A stretch of 9,480 nucleotides of DNA from an uncultured Bacilli bacterium. Lineage in GTDB: Bacteria; Bacillota_I; Bacilli_A; RF39; UBA660. How positions within the stretch are numbered: the stretch's first letter is position 1; each line of letters starts with the position of its first letter. Made by a program: the position numbers and the translations under genes. Below the pieces are notes generated by a model. That model did not search any database, was not told the origin of the DNA, and saw only the letters and a program-made list of their open reading frames with translations. Below are positions 1 to 7,170 of this stretch, piece after piece. The stretch spans positions 1-9,480 of the forward strand of contig CANRAX010000047.1 of NCBI GenBank assembly GCA_947628635.1, in the 5' to 3' direction.

Positions 1-121
1 TTTTCGTAACTATATGTTAATTATTATTTTTAAATAAATATTTAACCTACTTTTCTCACATATAAAAAAATTAATTTTTCTACAATATTTCCCATATTTT
101 TCCTATTTTTTCCAATTTTTA

Positions 122-150
122 TACTATAATATGCTATTTAACAAGGAGGT
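122..150 (+). promoter_or_regulatory. Promoter -10 and ribosome-binding site of the recombinase operon
   Basis: A perfect -10 box TATAAT lies at 125-130. The region about 17 bases upstream (CCTATT, near 102-107) is a poor -35. A strong Shine-Dalgarno sequence AAGGAGG at 143-149 is six bases before the ATG at 156. The rest of 1-120 is AT-rich with several T-runs and shows no other signal I can support. No promoter is visible inside the three recombinase genes, so this one probably drives all three. Confidence 0.6.
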
Positions 151-155
151 TTATA

Positions 156-1487
156 ATGAAAAATAAAAATTGGAAAGTAGGAATTTACACAAGAATATCT
201 AGAGATGATGAAGTAAATAAAGAAAGTGAAAGTATTATTAATCAAAGAAATTATTTAACTGAATACATATTAAATGAAAAAAATATGGAAATCTATGATT
301 ATTATAATGACGATGGTTATACTGGTACTGATTTTAATAGACCAGCTTTTACTAGAATGTTTAATGATATTAAAGAAGGAAACATAAATACTATTATAGT
401 AAAAGACCTATCACGTTTAGGAAGAAACTATATTTTCTTAGGAGAATACTTAGAACATATATTCCCTCTTTATGACTTAAGAGTTATCTCTGTAAATGAT
501 AACTTGGATAATTATAAAGATCCCGAATGTTTTAATAATATATTAGTTCCTTTTAAAAATCTTCTTAATGATGAATATGCTAGAGATATATCTATAAAAG
601 TTAAATCTTCTTTAAATGCTAAAAGATATAATGGCGAATATGTAGGTAGTATAGCCCCATTTGGTTATTTAAAAGATCCTAATAATAAAAATAAACTAAT
701 TATTGATAAGAATACTGCCCCTACTGTTAAATTAATTTTTGATTTAGCTTATAAAGATTATAGTTATAGTAAAATTGCCTCTTATTTAAATGATTTACAT
801 ATTTTAAATCCTGCTAGTTATAAAGAAATTAATTTTAATCAAAAAAATATCAGTAATACATTAAATAAACTTAATACTTGGAGTTCTTCTTCTATTAGTA
901 CAATTTTAAAAAATCGTGTTTATTGTGGTGATTTAGTTCAATCTAAAACAAAAACTATCTCATATAAAGTTCACAAAATAATAAGAAAAGATGAAGAAGA
1001 TATGATAATAGTTAAAAATGTTCATGAAGCTATTATTGACAGAAAAATTTTTGATAAAGTTCAAGAAAAAATAAAAAGTCGTACCAAAAATATCACTAAT
1101 AGTAGTAATCTTTCTTTATTTAGTGGCTATTTACGTTGTTTTGATTGTCAATATAAAATGAAAAAAGCTCAAGCTGGCTTTAGACAAGATCATAAAACAA
1201 AAGATTACTATTATTATTGTTCTACTTACAATAATAAATCAAAAAATTTATGCACATCTCATCGTATAACTGGTGAAATACTTGAAAAAAAAGTTTTACA
1301 AAGACTTAATGAAAAAATTACTTATTGTTTAAATAATGAAACTACCTTAAATAACTACTGGCTATTAGAATTAAAAAAATATAGTAATTTAAACTCTCTT
1401 TCTAAAGAAGCTCTAGATTCTTTAGTAAAAACTATTTATGTTCATGATAATCTAGATATAACTATTATTTATAAATATGAAGAATGA
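156..1487 (+). CDS. Large serine recombinase 1, with a shortened coiled coil
   Basis: This is a site-specific DNA recombinase of the large serine (resolvase/integrase) family, which cuts both strands of two DNA sites through a covalent phosphoserine and rejoins them. The N-terminal catalytic domain (about residues 7-150) has the YTRIS motif with the likely nucleophile Ser15 and Arg13, then GYTGTDFNRPAF (54-65) and DLSRLGRN (84-91) with further active-site arginines. A recombinase DNA-binding domain follows (about 165-260), then a zinc ribbon with Cys328, Cys331, Cys355 and Cys366. Only about 45 residues separate the ILEKKVL helix (375) from the C-terminal SKEALDSLV segment (416), against about 120-130 in the two neighbouring paralogues, so most of the coiled coil is missing. 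At 443 aa it is also shorter than they are. The start is set by AAGGAGG. The gene ends in TGA inside the next gene (11-base overlap). The family is certain; the target site is unknown. Confidence 0.93.
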   Translation: MKNKNWKVGIYTRISRDDEVNKESESIINQRNYLTEYILNEKNMEIYDYYNDDGYTGTDFNRPAFTRMFNDIKEGNINTIIVKDLSRLGRNYIFLGEYLEHIFPLYDLRVISVNDNLDNYKDPECFNNILVPFKNLLNDEYARDISIKVKSSLNAKRYNGEYVGSIAPFGYLKDPNNKNKLIIDKNTAPTVKLIFDLAYKDYSYSKIASYLNDLHILNPASYKEINFNQKNISNTLNKLNTWSSSSISTILKNRVYCGDLVQSKTKTISYKVHKIIRKDEEDMIIVKNVHEAIIDRKIFDKVQEKIKSRTKNITNSSNLSLFSGYLRCFDCQYKMKKAQAGFRQDHKTKDYYYYCSTYNNKSKNLCTSHRITGEILEKKVLQRLNEKITYCLNNETTLNNYWLLELKKYSNLNSLSKEALDSLVKTIYVHDNLDITIIYKYEE

Positions 1488-2970
1488 TTGGTCCTTTGGA
1501 GTTTATTTACGTCTATCTTCATTAGAAGATACATCAAATAGTATTAATAATCAAAGACTTCTTATTAATAGATATTTAGAAAAAAATATTGATATAGAAG
1601 TATATAATACTTATATAGATGAAGGATTTACTGGTACTAATTTTGAAAGACCAGCTTTTAAAGCATTACTAGAAGATATTAAATTAAAAAGAATAAATGG
1701 AGTTATAGTTAAAGATTTATCTAGATTTGGAAGGAATTACATTAGTGTTGGTACTTATATTGAAGAATTTTTCCCTACTAATAATATAAGATTTATATCT
1801 GTCAATGATAATATTGATACTTTAGAAGTTATTAAAAGTGATAATATAACTACTTCTTTTAAAAATATTATTAATGAACTTTATGCAAAAGATATCTCAG
1901 AAAAAGTAAAAGCTACTATTACTTATAAAAAATTAACTGGCAAATTTACCTCAGGAAATACTCCCTATGGTTATAAATTAGATAAAAATAATAAATACAA
2001 GTTAATTATAGATAAAAATAGCAAAAAAAATATTGAATTAATATTTTCTTTATATTTAAAAGGAAATGGTGTCAATAAAATAGTTAAAATTTTAAATAAA
2101 AAAAACATCCCCTCACCTAGTAAATATAAAAATATAAATCTAAAGCAAAAAAACATTTATTGGACAAATACTACCGTTTATAATATTTTAACTAATAATA
2201 TTTATTGTGGTAATTTAGCTAATTTTAAGAATACCCATCAAGCTATTATTACTGAAAAAGATTTTAATACTGTTAAGTATCTTTTAAAAGAAAAAAACAC
2301 TCCTAAAGGAGATATTGATAAGTATCTTTTTTCAGGTTTTATTAGATGTTCTTCTTGTAAAGCTTTTATGTTAATTAAAAAAAGTAATGATTCTAATCAT
2401 GAAATTATCTGTTCTACATTTGCTAGGATAAACGAAAGTCTTTGTACTAGTCATTATATAACTTCCAAAATATTAGAAGATTTAGTATTAATCGACATAA
2501 ACAAAAGAATAAAAAAGATATTTTTCTTAAAAAAGAAACTAGAAAATATAAAAAGATTTCTAAAAAAGAATAACTACTTAGATAATAATTTTTATAAAGA
2601 ACTATTAAAAAAATATATTTATAATGCTAATTTTTTAAAAAAAAGTTATTATGAAAAATGGAAATTAAATACTATTTCTTATAATGAATTTTTAGTAGTT
2701 AATAACATATTAAATAGATATATATTTTTAATAGAAACTTTAAAAAAAATTATGCTTAATACTTCTGATAGATTATACAAGTATATAAATAATATTAACT
2801 ATTTACAAAGATATATAAGATTTAGTAATAAAGCATTAAGTAGAGAAATGTTAGATCTTTTTATAGAAGTTATTTATATTGATGAAAAACAAAAGATAAG
2901 CATTATATATAAAAAAGAAAATGAATTTTTAGAATTATTAAAATTTGTTGAAGGATTTTTTAGTGATTAA
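1477..2970 (+). CDS. Large serine recombinase 2
   Basis: Second member of the recombinase triplet (497 aa). The catalytic domain has the YLRLS motif with likely nucleophile Ser14 and Arg12, GFTGTNFERPAF (50-61) and DLSRFGRN (80-87). The recombinase domain spans about 160-250. The zinc ribbon uses Cys291, Cys294, Cys312 and Cys323. A long Lys/Asn/Ile/Leu-rich helical region (about 330-455) is the coiled coil absent from recombinase 1, and a short beta segment (EVIYIDEKQKISIIYKK) closes the fold. Between YCGNL (243-247) and HQAIIT (254-259) there are only a few residues, while recombinase 1 has about 30 there and recombinase 3 about 15, so a DNA-binding loop is shortened. The ATG lies within the end of recombinase 1 and has no visible Shine-Dalgarno, so translation is probably coupled to the upstream gene. 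All expected catalytic residues are present, so I expect an active enzyme. Confidence 0.92.
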   Translation: MKNDWSFGVYLRLSSLEDTSNSINNQRLLINRYLEKNIDIEVYNTYIDEGFTGTNFERPAFKALLEDIKLKRINGVIVKDLSRFGRNYISVGTYIEEFFPTNNIRFISVNDNIDTLEVIKSDNITTSFKNIINELYAKDISEKVKATITYKKLTGKFTSGNTPYGYKLDKNNKYKLIIDKNSKKNIELIFSLYLKGNGVNKIVKILNKKNIPSPSKYKNINLKQKNIYWTNTTVYNILTNNIYCGNLANFKNTHQAIITEKDFNTVKYLLKEKNTPKGDIDKYLFSGFIRCSSCKAFMLIKKSNDSNHEIICSTFARINESLCTSHYITSKILEDLVLIDINKRIKKIFFLKKKLENIKRFLKKNNYLDNNFYKELLKKYIYNANFLKKSYYEKWKLNTISYNEFLVVNNILNRYIFLIETLKKIMLNTSDRLYKYINNINYLQRYIRFSNKALSREMLDLFIEVIYIDEKQKISIIYKKENEFLELLKFVEGFFSD

Positions 2971-4477
2971 TTATAAAGTTGGTGCTTATCTTAGAATATC
3001 CCAAAATAGTGACAACACTGATAATAATGAAAGTAACAGTATAATTAATCAAAGAAAATTAATAAGAAAATATGTTAAGGATAAGAAAGAATTTAAAGAT
3101 TTAAAATTTTATATTGATGATGGTTACACCGGAACTAATTTTGATAGACCTAATTTTAAGAAATTATATAAAGATATTTATAATAAGAAAATAGACGTTA
3201 TTATTGTTAAAGATTTATCTCGTTTAGGTAGAAATTATTTACAATTAGGTAAATATTTAGAGGAATTTGCTAATTTAAAAATAAGACTTATTTCTATTAA
3301 TGATAATATTGATACTAATAATGATGACAAGAATTGTAAATTTCTTATTCCTATTAAAAATATATTAAATGATACTTACACTAAAGATATATCTAAGAAA
3401 ATAAAGGCTTCTTTAGACATAAAGAAAAAGCAAGGTGAATTTGTTGGAGCTTTTACTTGCTTTGGATATAAAAAAGATGAAAATGATAAACACAAATTAA
3501 TAGTTGATGAAAATGCTTCTAAGGTTGTTAAGGAAATATTTGAACTAGCTAGTAAAGGTTATAGTTTTTCATATATTGCTAGAAGCTTAAATGAAAATCA
3601 CATCTTATCCCCTCTTGCTTATAAAAAAGAAGTATTGCATTCTAAAATAACTTCACGGTGGCAAGAAAGTACTAGTTTATGGAACCAAGCAACAATATCT
3701 AGGATATTACAAAATGAAATGTACTGTGGAACGTTAATACAAAGAAGTAATAATGAAATAATTAAAATAAAAAATGCCCATCCGGCAATTATTTCTGAAG
3801 AAGATTTTTTGGATATTCAAAAAAAGTATTTTAAGAGAAAATCATATCCTGATAAAACTGGTAAAGTTTCTTTATTTAGTGGTTTTATAAAATGTAATGA
3901 ATGCAAAAAAGCAATGGTTAAATTTCCCTCCAAAGATAATTATATTTATTATTGTAGTACATATAGAAAATCTAAAAAGAAACAATGTAAGCCTATCAGT
4001 ATTAAAAATGATTATTTAGAAAAAAGTATTTTAAAAGAAGTAAGATTAAGAATTTTAAAAGTTGAAAGAATAAAAGTAAAATTACAAGAAATTTTTAAGA
4101 AAGATAATTGGCAAGAAATATTAAGTAATGAAAAAAGAATGTCTTTAGAAAATGAATTAAATAAAAAAATTAGTATAAAAAATGAACTTTTAAAAGACTA
4201 TGAAAATAAAGCTATTAGTAGATATGATTATTTATTCTTTTTAGATGAATTTAGTAAGGAAATAGATAGTTTAAAAGAAAAGATAAGTGAAGTTAACAAT
4301 GATTATTTTAGTTGGATTGATATATTTTTAAAGTATAATAGTTGTGAAGTAATAACTAGAGACTTATTAGATGATTTAATAAGTGACATTTATATTAAAG
4401 ACGATAATACTTTAAGAATTATTTTTAAATATGATGATAGTTTTTTTGAATTAATTAATTTTTTTAAAGATATTTAA
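2963..4477 (+). CDS. Large serine recombinase 3
   Basis: Third member of the triplet, 504 aa from the chosen start. I use GTG at 2963, because AAGGA at 2951-2955 sits seven bases upstream and the resulting N-terminus (INYKVGAYLRIS) matches the lengths of the two paralogues. A TTG at 2945 would add six residues without a ribosome-binding site. Motifs (numbered from the GTG) are YLRIS with Ser13 and Arg11, GYTGTNFDRPNF (54-65), DLSRLGRN (84-91), a recombinase domain near 160-260, and a zinc ribbon with Cys311, Cys314, Cys331 and Cys342. A full coiled coil covers roughly 350-460, and the C-terminus has the beta segment IYIKDDNTLRIIFKYDD. The gene overlaps recombinase 2 by eight bases (GTGATTAA). 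This is the most family-typical of the three. Possible roles are integrase/excisionase of a mobile element or a DNA invertase; the sequence does not decide between them. Confidence 0.93.
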   Translation: MINYKVGAYLRISQNSDNTDNNESNSIINQRKLIRKYVKDKKEFKDLKFYIDDGYTGTNFDRPNFKKLYKDIYNKKIDVIIVKDLSRLGRNYLQLGKYLEEFANLKIRLISINDNIDTNNDDKNCKFLIPIKNILNDTYTKDISKKIKASLDIKKKQGEFVGAFTCFGYKKDENDKHKLIVDENASKVVKEIFELASKGYSFSYIARSLNENHILSPLAYKKEVLHSKITSRWQESTSLWNQATISRILQNEMYCGTLIQRSNNEIIKIKNAHPAIISEEDFLDIQKKYFKRKSYPDKTGKVSLFSGFIKCNECKKAMVKFPSKDNYIYYCSTYRKSKKKQCKPISIKNDYLEKSILKEVRLRILKVERIKVKLQEIFKKDNWQEILSNEKRMSLENELNKKISIKNELLKDYENKAISRYDYLFFLDEFSKEIDSLKEKISEVNNDYFSWIDIFLKYNSCEVITRDLLDDLISDIYIKDDNTLRIIFKYDDSFFELINFFKDI

Positions 4478-4484
4478 TAAAAAG

Positions 4485-4515
4485 TGCTATAATAATTGAA
4501 GAAGTTAATGGAGGT
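4485..4515 (+). promoter_or_regulatory. Extended -10 promoter and ribosome-binding site of the vanZ-like gene
   Basis: TGCTATAAT (TG at 4485-4486, TATAAT at 4488-4493) is an extended -10 starting only eight bases after the recombinase 3 stop codon. No good -35 is seen, which extended -10 promoters tolerate. TGGAGGT (4509-4515) is the ribosome-binding site for ATG 4520. The vanZ-like gene can therefore be transcribed on its own rather than only as the tail of the recombinase operon. Confidence 0.6.
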
Positions 4516-4519
4516 CATT

Positions 4520-5023
4520 ATGTTTAAAAACAAGAAGATGATAATTTTATTAATTTTAACTTTAGTATGGTGTGGCGTAATATTTTTTATGTCAAGTATG
4601 AATAGCTCCGAATCTAATGGAAAAAGTAAAATGATTATATATAAAATTATAACTAATACTGTTGAAGTAACTAATAAACTAGGTTTAACTAACAAACATC
4701 CCAGTGAAGAAAAAATTAATAAAGTAATAACTTTTTTAAACAAGCCTTTAAGAAAGGCCTGTCATGCCACAGAATATTTTATTTTAGTAATATTACTCCT
4801 ATTAGTATTAAAATATTGTGGTTTGAGCGGCACAAAAATATTTTTAATTGCCATTACTTTATGTTTTTTATATGCTTGTAGTGATGAATTTCATCAATCA
4901 TTTATTGCTGGAAGAACAGCTCAGTTTAGTGATTCTCTAATTGATGTTTCAGGTGCTTTGATTGGTTGTAGTATTTATGGAATTATTTACATATTAAGCA
5001 AGATTAAAAAATATAATAATTAA
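4520..5023 (+). CDS. VanZ-like family membrane protein
   Basis: A small integral membrane protein (167 aa) of the VanZ-like family. VanZ itself gives low-level teicoplanin resistance in vancomycin-resistance clusters, but most family members have no assigned role, so I do not infer resistance here. Membrane segments are likely near residues 6-24, 83-100, 106-121 and 144-160. The family signature is clear: RKACHATEYFILVILL (79-94), and SDEFHQSFIAGRTAQFSD (121-138) followed by SLIDVSGALIG. The ATG at 4520 follows a strong GGAGG; an in-frame TTG at 4496 lies upstream of that site and is not used. There are no van resistance genes nearby. Its own promoter suggests it is independent of the recombinases. 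An AT-only stem (5006-5015 with 5041-5050) followed by T-rich sequence could be a weak terminator. Confidence 0.88.
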   Translation: MFKNKKMIILLILTLVWCGVIFFMSSMNSSESNGKSKMIIYKIITNTVEVTNKLGLTNKHPSEEKINKVITFLNKPLRKACHATEYFILVILLLLVLKYCGLSGTKIFLIAITLCFLYACSDEFHQSFIAGRTAQFSDSLIDVSGALIGCSIYGIIYILSKIKKYNN

Positions 5024-5169
5024 ATAAAATAGTTTTAAAATATATTTTTTTACTTGTTAGCACAAAAGTTTTAAAGCTTTTTCTCCCCTACTACATTTCT
5101 AAATATCATGCTTTATAATTTAAGTACCTAAGGAATAAACTTAGCTTATTCATAAAGTATTATATAATT

Positions 5170-5226
5170 TTCACGTTTTTCTAAGGAATGTTTAGCCAAA
5201 ACTTCACGTTTTCCTAAGGAATGTTT
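5170..5226 (+). repeat. Two 24-bp direct repeats, 33-bp period
   Basis: Copies at 5170-5193 and 5203-5226 share TTCACGTTTT, then T or C, then CTAAGGAATGTTT, with one mismatch in 24 bases and a 9-base spacer. The second copy contains an 11-bp dyad TTCCTAAGGAA (5211-5221). A third partial match, CCTAAGGAAT, lies at 5127-5136 in the same orientation. A 33-bp spacing is close to three helical turns, so paired protein-binding sites are possible. Two copies do not make a CRISPR array. Confidence 0.75.
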
Positions 5227-5279
5227 TCTTAATAATAAACTAAATGCTTAAAATCGACATGTTTTTTATAACTTAAATA

Positions 5280-5295
5280 CTGGCTATATAGCCAG
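5280..5295. repeat. Perfect 16-bp palindrome, copy A
   Basis: CTGGCTATATAGCCAG is its own reverse complement. The surrounding bases (ACTTAAATA before, AGAGCTTTTA after) resemble the flanks of the two related palindromes at 5436-5453 and 9141-9160, which act as terminator stems. Here the T-run is short and interrupted, so termination would be weak. A protein-binding dyad is the alternative. Confidence 0.7.
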
Positions 5296-5400
5296 AGCTT
5301 TTACATTTAAAATAGAAAGTTATACTTTGATAGTATATATCTATATAAATAAAAAGTGTGGAATAAATTTACAATTTTTAATAGCAATTTTAAAATTTAT

Positions 5401-5424
5401 ACACCTTAATTTAGGTGTTTTTTT
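5401..5424 (+). terminator. Intrinsic terminator B1 (ACACCT/AGGTGT)
   Basis: Stem ACACCT (5401-5406) pairs with AGGTGT (5413-5418) around a six-base loop, followed directly by six T. It is almost identical to the terminator after the AbiE operon at 9105-9130. No gene ends just upstream, so it may be left over from a lost or rearranged gene. Confidence 0.75.
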
Positions 5425-5435
5425 AAAACTTTAAT

Positions 5436-5463
5436 ACTGGTTATATAGCCAGTGTTTTTTTTT
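5436..5463 (+). terminator. Intrinsic terminator B2 (ACTGG...CCAGT)
   Basis: ACTGGTTATATAGCCAGT (5436-5453) folds into a near-perfect hairpin (one G-U pair in RNA) followed by GTTTTTTTTT. It stands 11 bases after terminator B1, and the pair recurs at 9105-9165. Together they should block read-through from the left into the gene at 5533. Confidence 0.7.
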
Positions 5464-5532
5464 GATTTAACCTTTTAATACCAGCATGGACTAATTGTAT
5501 GAGAAATAACTTTTTTAAGAAGGGGGTAGCTT

Positions 5533-7170
5533 ATGATGAATAATGAAATGACTATAAATGATGTTTCAGTATTCTTCAGTATTAAAAGAGCAATATATTC
5601 ATTTATAAAAAGATTATTTGATATAGTTTGCTCTCTTATTGGAATTATCTTTTTAATACCTCTTTCTATAATTATCAAAATTTCTTATGTCATAACAGGT
5701 GATTTTCATTCTATTTTCTTTACTCAAAATAGAATTGGCAAAAATGGTAAAGAATTTAAGCTTTTCAAATTTAGAAATATGGTAGTTAATGCAGATGAAG
5801 TTTTATTTAAACTTTTAAAAGAAAACAAAGAAATAGCTAAAGAATATAAGAAAAATAAAAAATTGAAAAATGATCCAAGAATTACAAAACTAGGAAAAAT
5901 ATTGAGGAGAACATCTATTGATGAACTTCCTCAATTAATCAATGTATTTATAGGTAATATGACTATGATTGGAAATAGACCTTATCTACCAAGAGAAAAA
6001 GAAGACATGGGTAAATATTATAACGACATTTATGTAGGTTTATCACTTGCTACATTACTTAGTCAAAATAATGAAGTTATGGCACTTGATGTCATAGAAA
6101 AAAAAGTGAATATGATTAATGAAAGAATATCTCCTATTAAAGATGAGTATATTGAGAAATTCTTTAAAGAAAAAGATTTAAATTTAAAGGCTACTTTAGA
6201 TTATGAGGAAGCATTTAGCGATGCTAAGTTTGTAATTATTAGTACACCAACCAATTATGATGATGAACTTAATTATTTTGATACTTCTTCCGTTGAAGAT
6301 GTGATTGAAAAAGTTATTAGTATGAATATTGATACAACTATAGTTATTAAATCAACTATACCAGTAGGTTTTGTTGAATCTATGAAGAAGAAATATAATA
6401 TTGATAATATTATGTTTTCGCCTGAATTTTTACGTGAAGGAAAAGCTTTATATGATAACTTATATCCATCTAGAATAATAGTTGGCTCTACTAATGAAGA
6501 AGCACATTTATTTGCTTCGGTCTTGAAAAAAGCTTCTTTAAAAGAAGACGTACCTGTTCTTTTTATGAATTCAACAGAAGCTGAAGCAGTTAAGCTATTT
6601 GCTAATACTTATTTAGCTTTAAGAGTATCTTATTTTAATGAATTAGACACTTATGCTGAAATTAAAGGTCTAAATACTAAAGACATTATTGATGGAGTTT
6701 GTCTAGATCCAAGAATAGGAAATAACTATAACAATCCATCATTTGGTTATGGTGGATATTGCTTACCAAAAGATACTAAACAATTATTAGCTAATTATAA
6801 AGATGTACCTGAAAATCTAATAGAAGCTATAGTTAAAGCAAATGATACTAGAAAAGACCATATAACTGAAGAAATACTAAGAAAAAGTCCTAAAGTCGTT
6901 GGAGTATATAGATTAACAATGAAAGCAGGATCTGATAATTTTAGATCAAGTGCTATACAAGGAATAATAGAAAGATTACAAAAAAATAATGTAGAAGTAA
7001 TAATATATGAACCAACTCTAAAAGAAAAGGCATTTAATGGATTAAAAGTTGAAAATGACTTCAATAAATTTAAAGACTTAGCAGATGTTGTTATAGCAAA
7101 CAGATTAGAAAAAGAATTAATTAATATAAAAGATAAAGTTTATACAAGAGATATTTATAGTACCGATTAG
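5533..7170 (+). CDS. Chimeric sugar transferase (N-terminal part) / UDP-glucose 6-dehydrogenase
   Basis: One 545-aa frame made of two truncated enzymes. Residues 1-166 match the WbaP/RfbP type of undecaprenyl-phosphate sugar-1-phosphate transferase, the membrane enzyme that starts capsule or exopolysaccharide units. A hydrophobic helix spans about 29-55, followed by QNRIGKNGKEFKLFKFRNM (65-83), RRTSIDELPQ (125-134) with the catalytic Asp130-Glu131 pair, and IGNRPYLPRE (146-155). It stops before the family's usual C-terminal TGLWQVSGR region. From Tyr167 the sequence is a UDP-glucose dehydrogenase (makes UDP-glucuronate using NAD): STIPVGF (274-280), SPEFLREGKAL (296-306), and GYGGYCLPKD (405-414) with catalytic Cys410, complete to its normal end YTRDIYSTD. 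It enters at YVGLS, having lost the first strand and the GxG of the NAD-binding loop. The ATG 5533 or 5536 follows AAGGGGGT. I expect the dehydrogenase half to be impaired; the transferase half may still sit in the membrane. The gene may be a rearrangement relic. Confidence 0.85.
   Translation: MMNNEMTINDVSVFFSIKRAIYSFIKRLFDIVCSLIGIIFLIPLSIIIKISYVITGDFHSIFFTQNRIGKNGKEFKLFKFRNMVVNADEVLFKLLKENKEIAKEYKKNKKLKNDPRITKLGKILRRTSIDELPQLINVFIGNMTMIGNRPYLPREKEDMGKYYNDIYVGLSLATLLSQNNEVMALDVIEKKVNMINERISPIKDEYIEKFFKEKDLNLKATLDYEEAFSDAKFVIISTPTNYDDELNYFDTSSVEDVIEKVISMNIDTTIVIKSTIPVGFVESMKKKYNIDNIMFSPEFLREGKALYDNLYPSRIIVGSTNEEAHLFASVLKKASLKEDVPVLFMNSTEAEAVKLFANTYLALRVSYFNELDTYAEIKGLNTKDIIDGVCLDPRIGNNYNNPSFGYGGYCLPKDTKQLLANYKDVPENLIEAIVKANDTRKDHITEEILRKSPKVVGVYRLTMKAGSDNFRSSAIQGIIERLQKNNVEVIIYEPTLKEKAFNGLKVENDFNKFKDLADVVIANRLEKELINIKDKVYTRDIYSTD

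Larger units (their letters stand above)
5024..5532. other. Repeat-rich non-coding region
   Basis: No gene is recognisable in this 509-base stretch. It contains, in order, a lone CCTAAGGAAT (5127-5136), two 24-bp direct repeats (5170-5193 and 5203-5226), a perfect 16-bp palindrome (5280-5295), a 6-bp inverted repeat TATACT/AGTATA around TTGAT (5321-5337), and two intrinsic terminators (5401-5424, 5436-5463). I find no convincing promoter between the terminators and the gene at 5533, although AAGGGGGT at 5520-5527 is a good ribosome-binding site. Confidence 0.75.

Noticed and set aside
1485..1487. TGA read as Trp, joining recombinases 1 and 2
   Set aside because: Read-through would enter the wrong frame of recombinase 2; the C-terminus before TGA matches where the family normally ends, and TGG is used for Trp throughout.
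1971..2156. Antisense reading frames inside the recombinase and other genes
   Set aside because: They are low-complexity Phe/Leu/Ile-rich mirrors of AT-rich coding DNA with no family motifs.
2945..2962. Recombinase 3 starting at TTG 2945
   Set aside because: It has no ribosome-binding site; AAGGA sits ahead of GTG 2963, and the shorter N-terminus matches the paralogues.
4496..4519. Longer VanZ-like protein starting at TTG 4496
   Set aside because: It would start just after the -10 box and before the strong GGAGG that serves ATG 4520.
5401..5463. Leader with regulated antitermination for the polysaccharide gene
   Set aside because: The same two hairpins close the AbiE operon, so they are better read as ordinary terminators of a lost upstream unit; no antiterminator gene or promoter placing them in a leader is visible.
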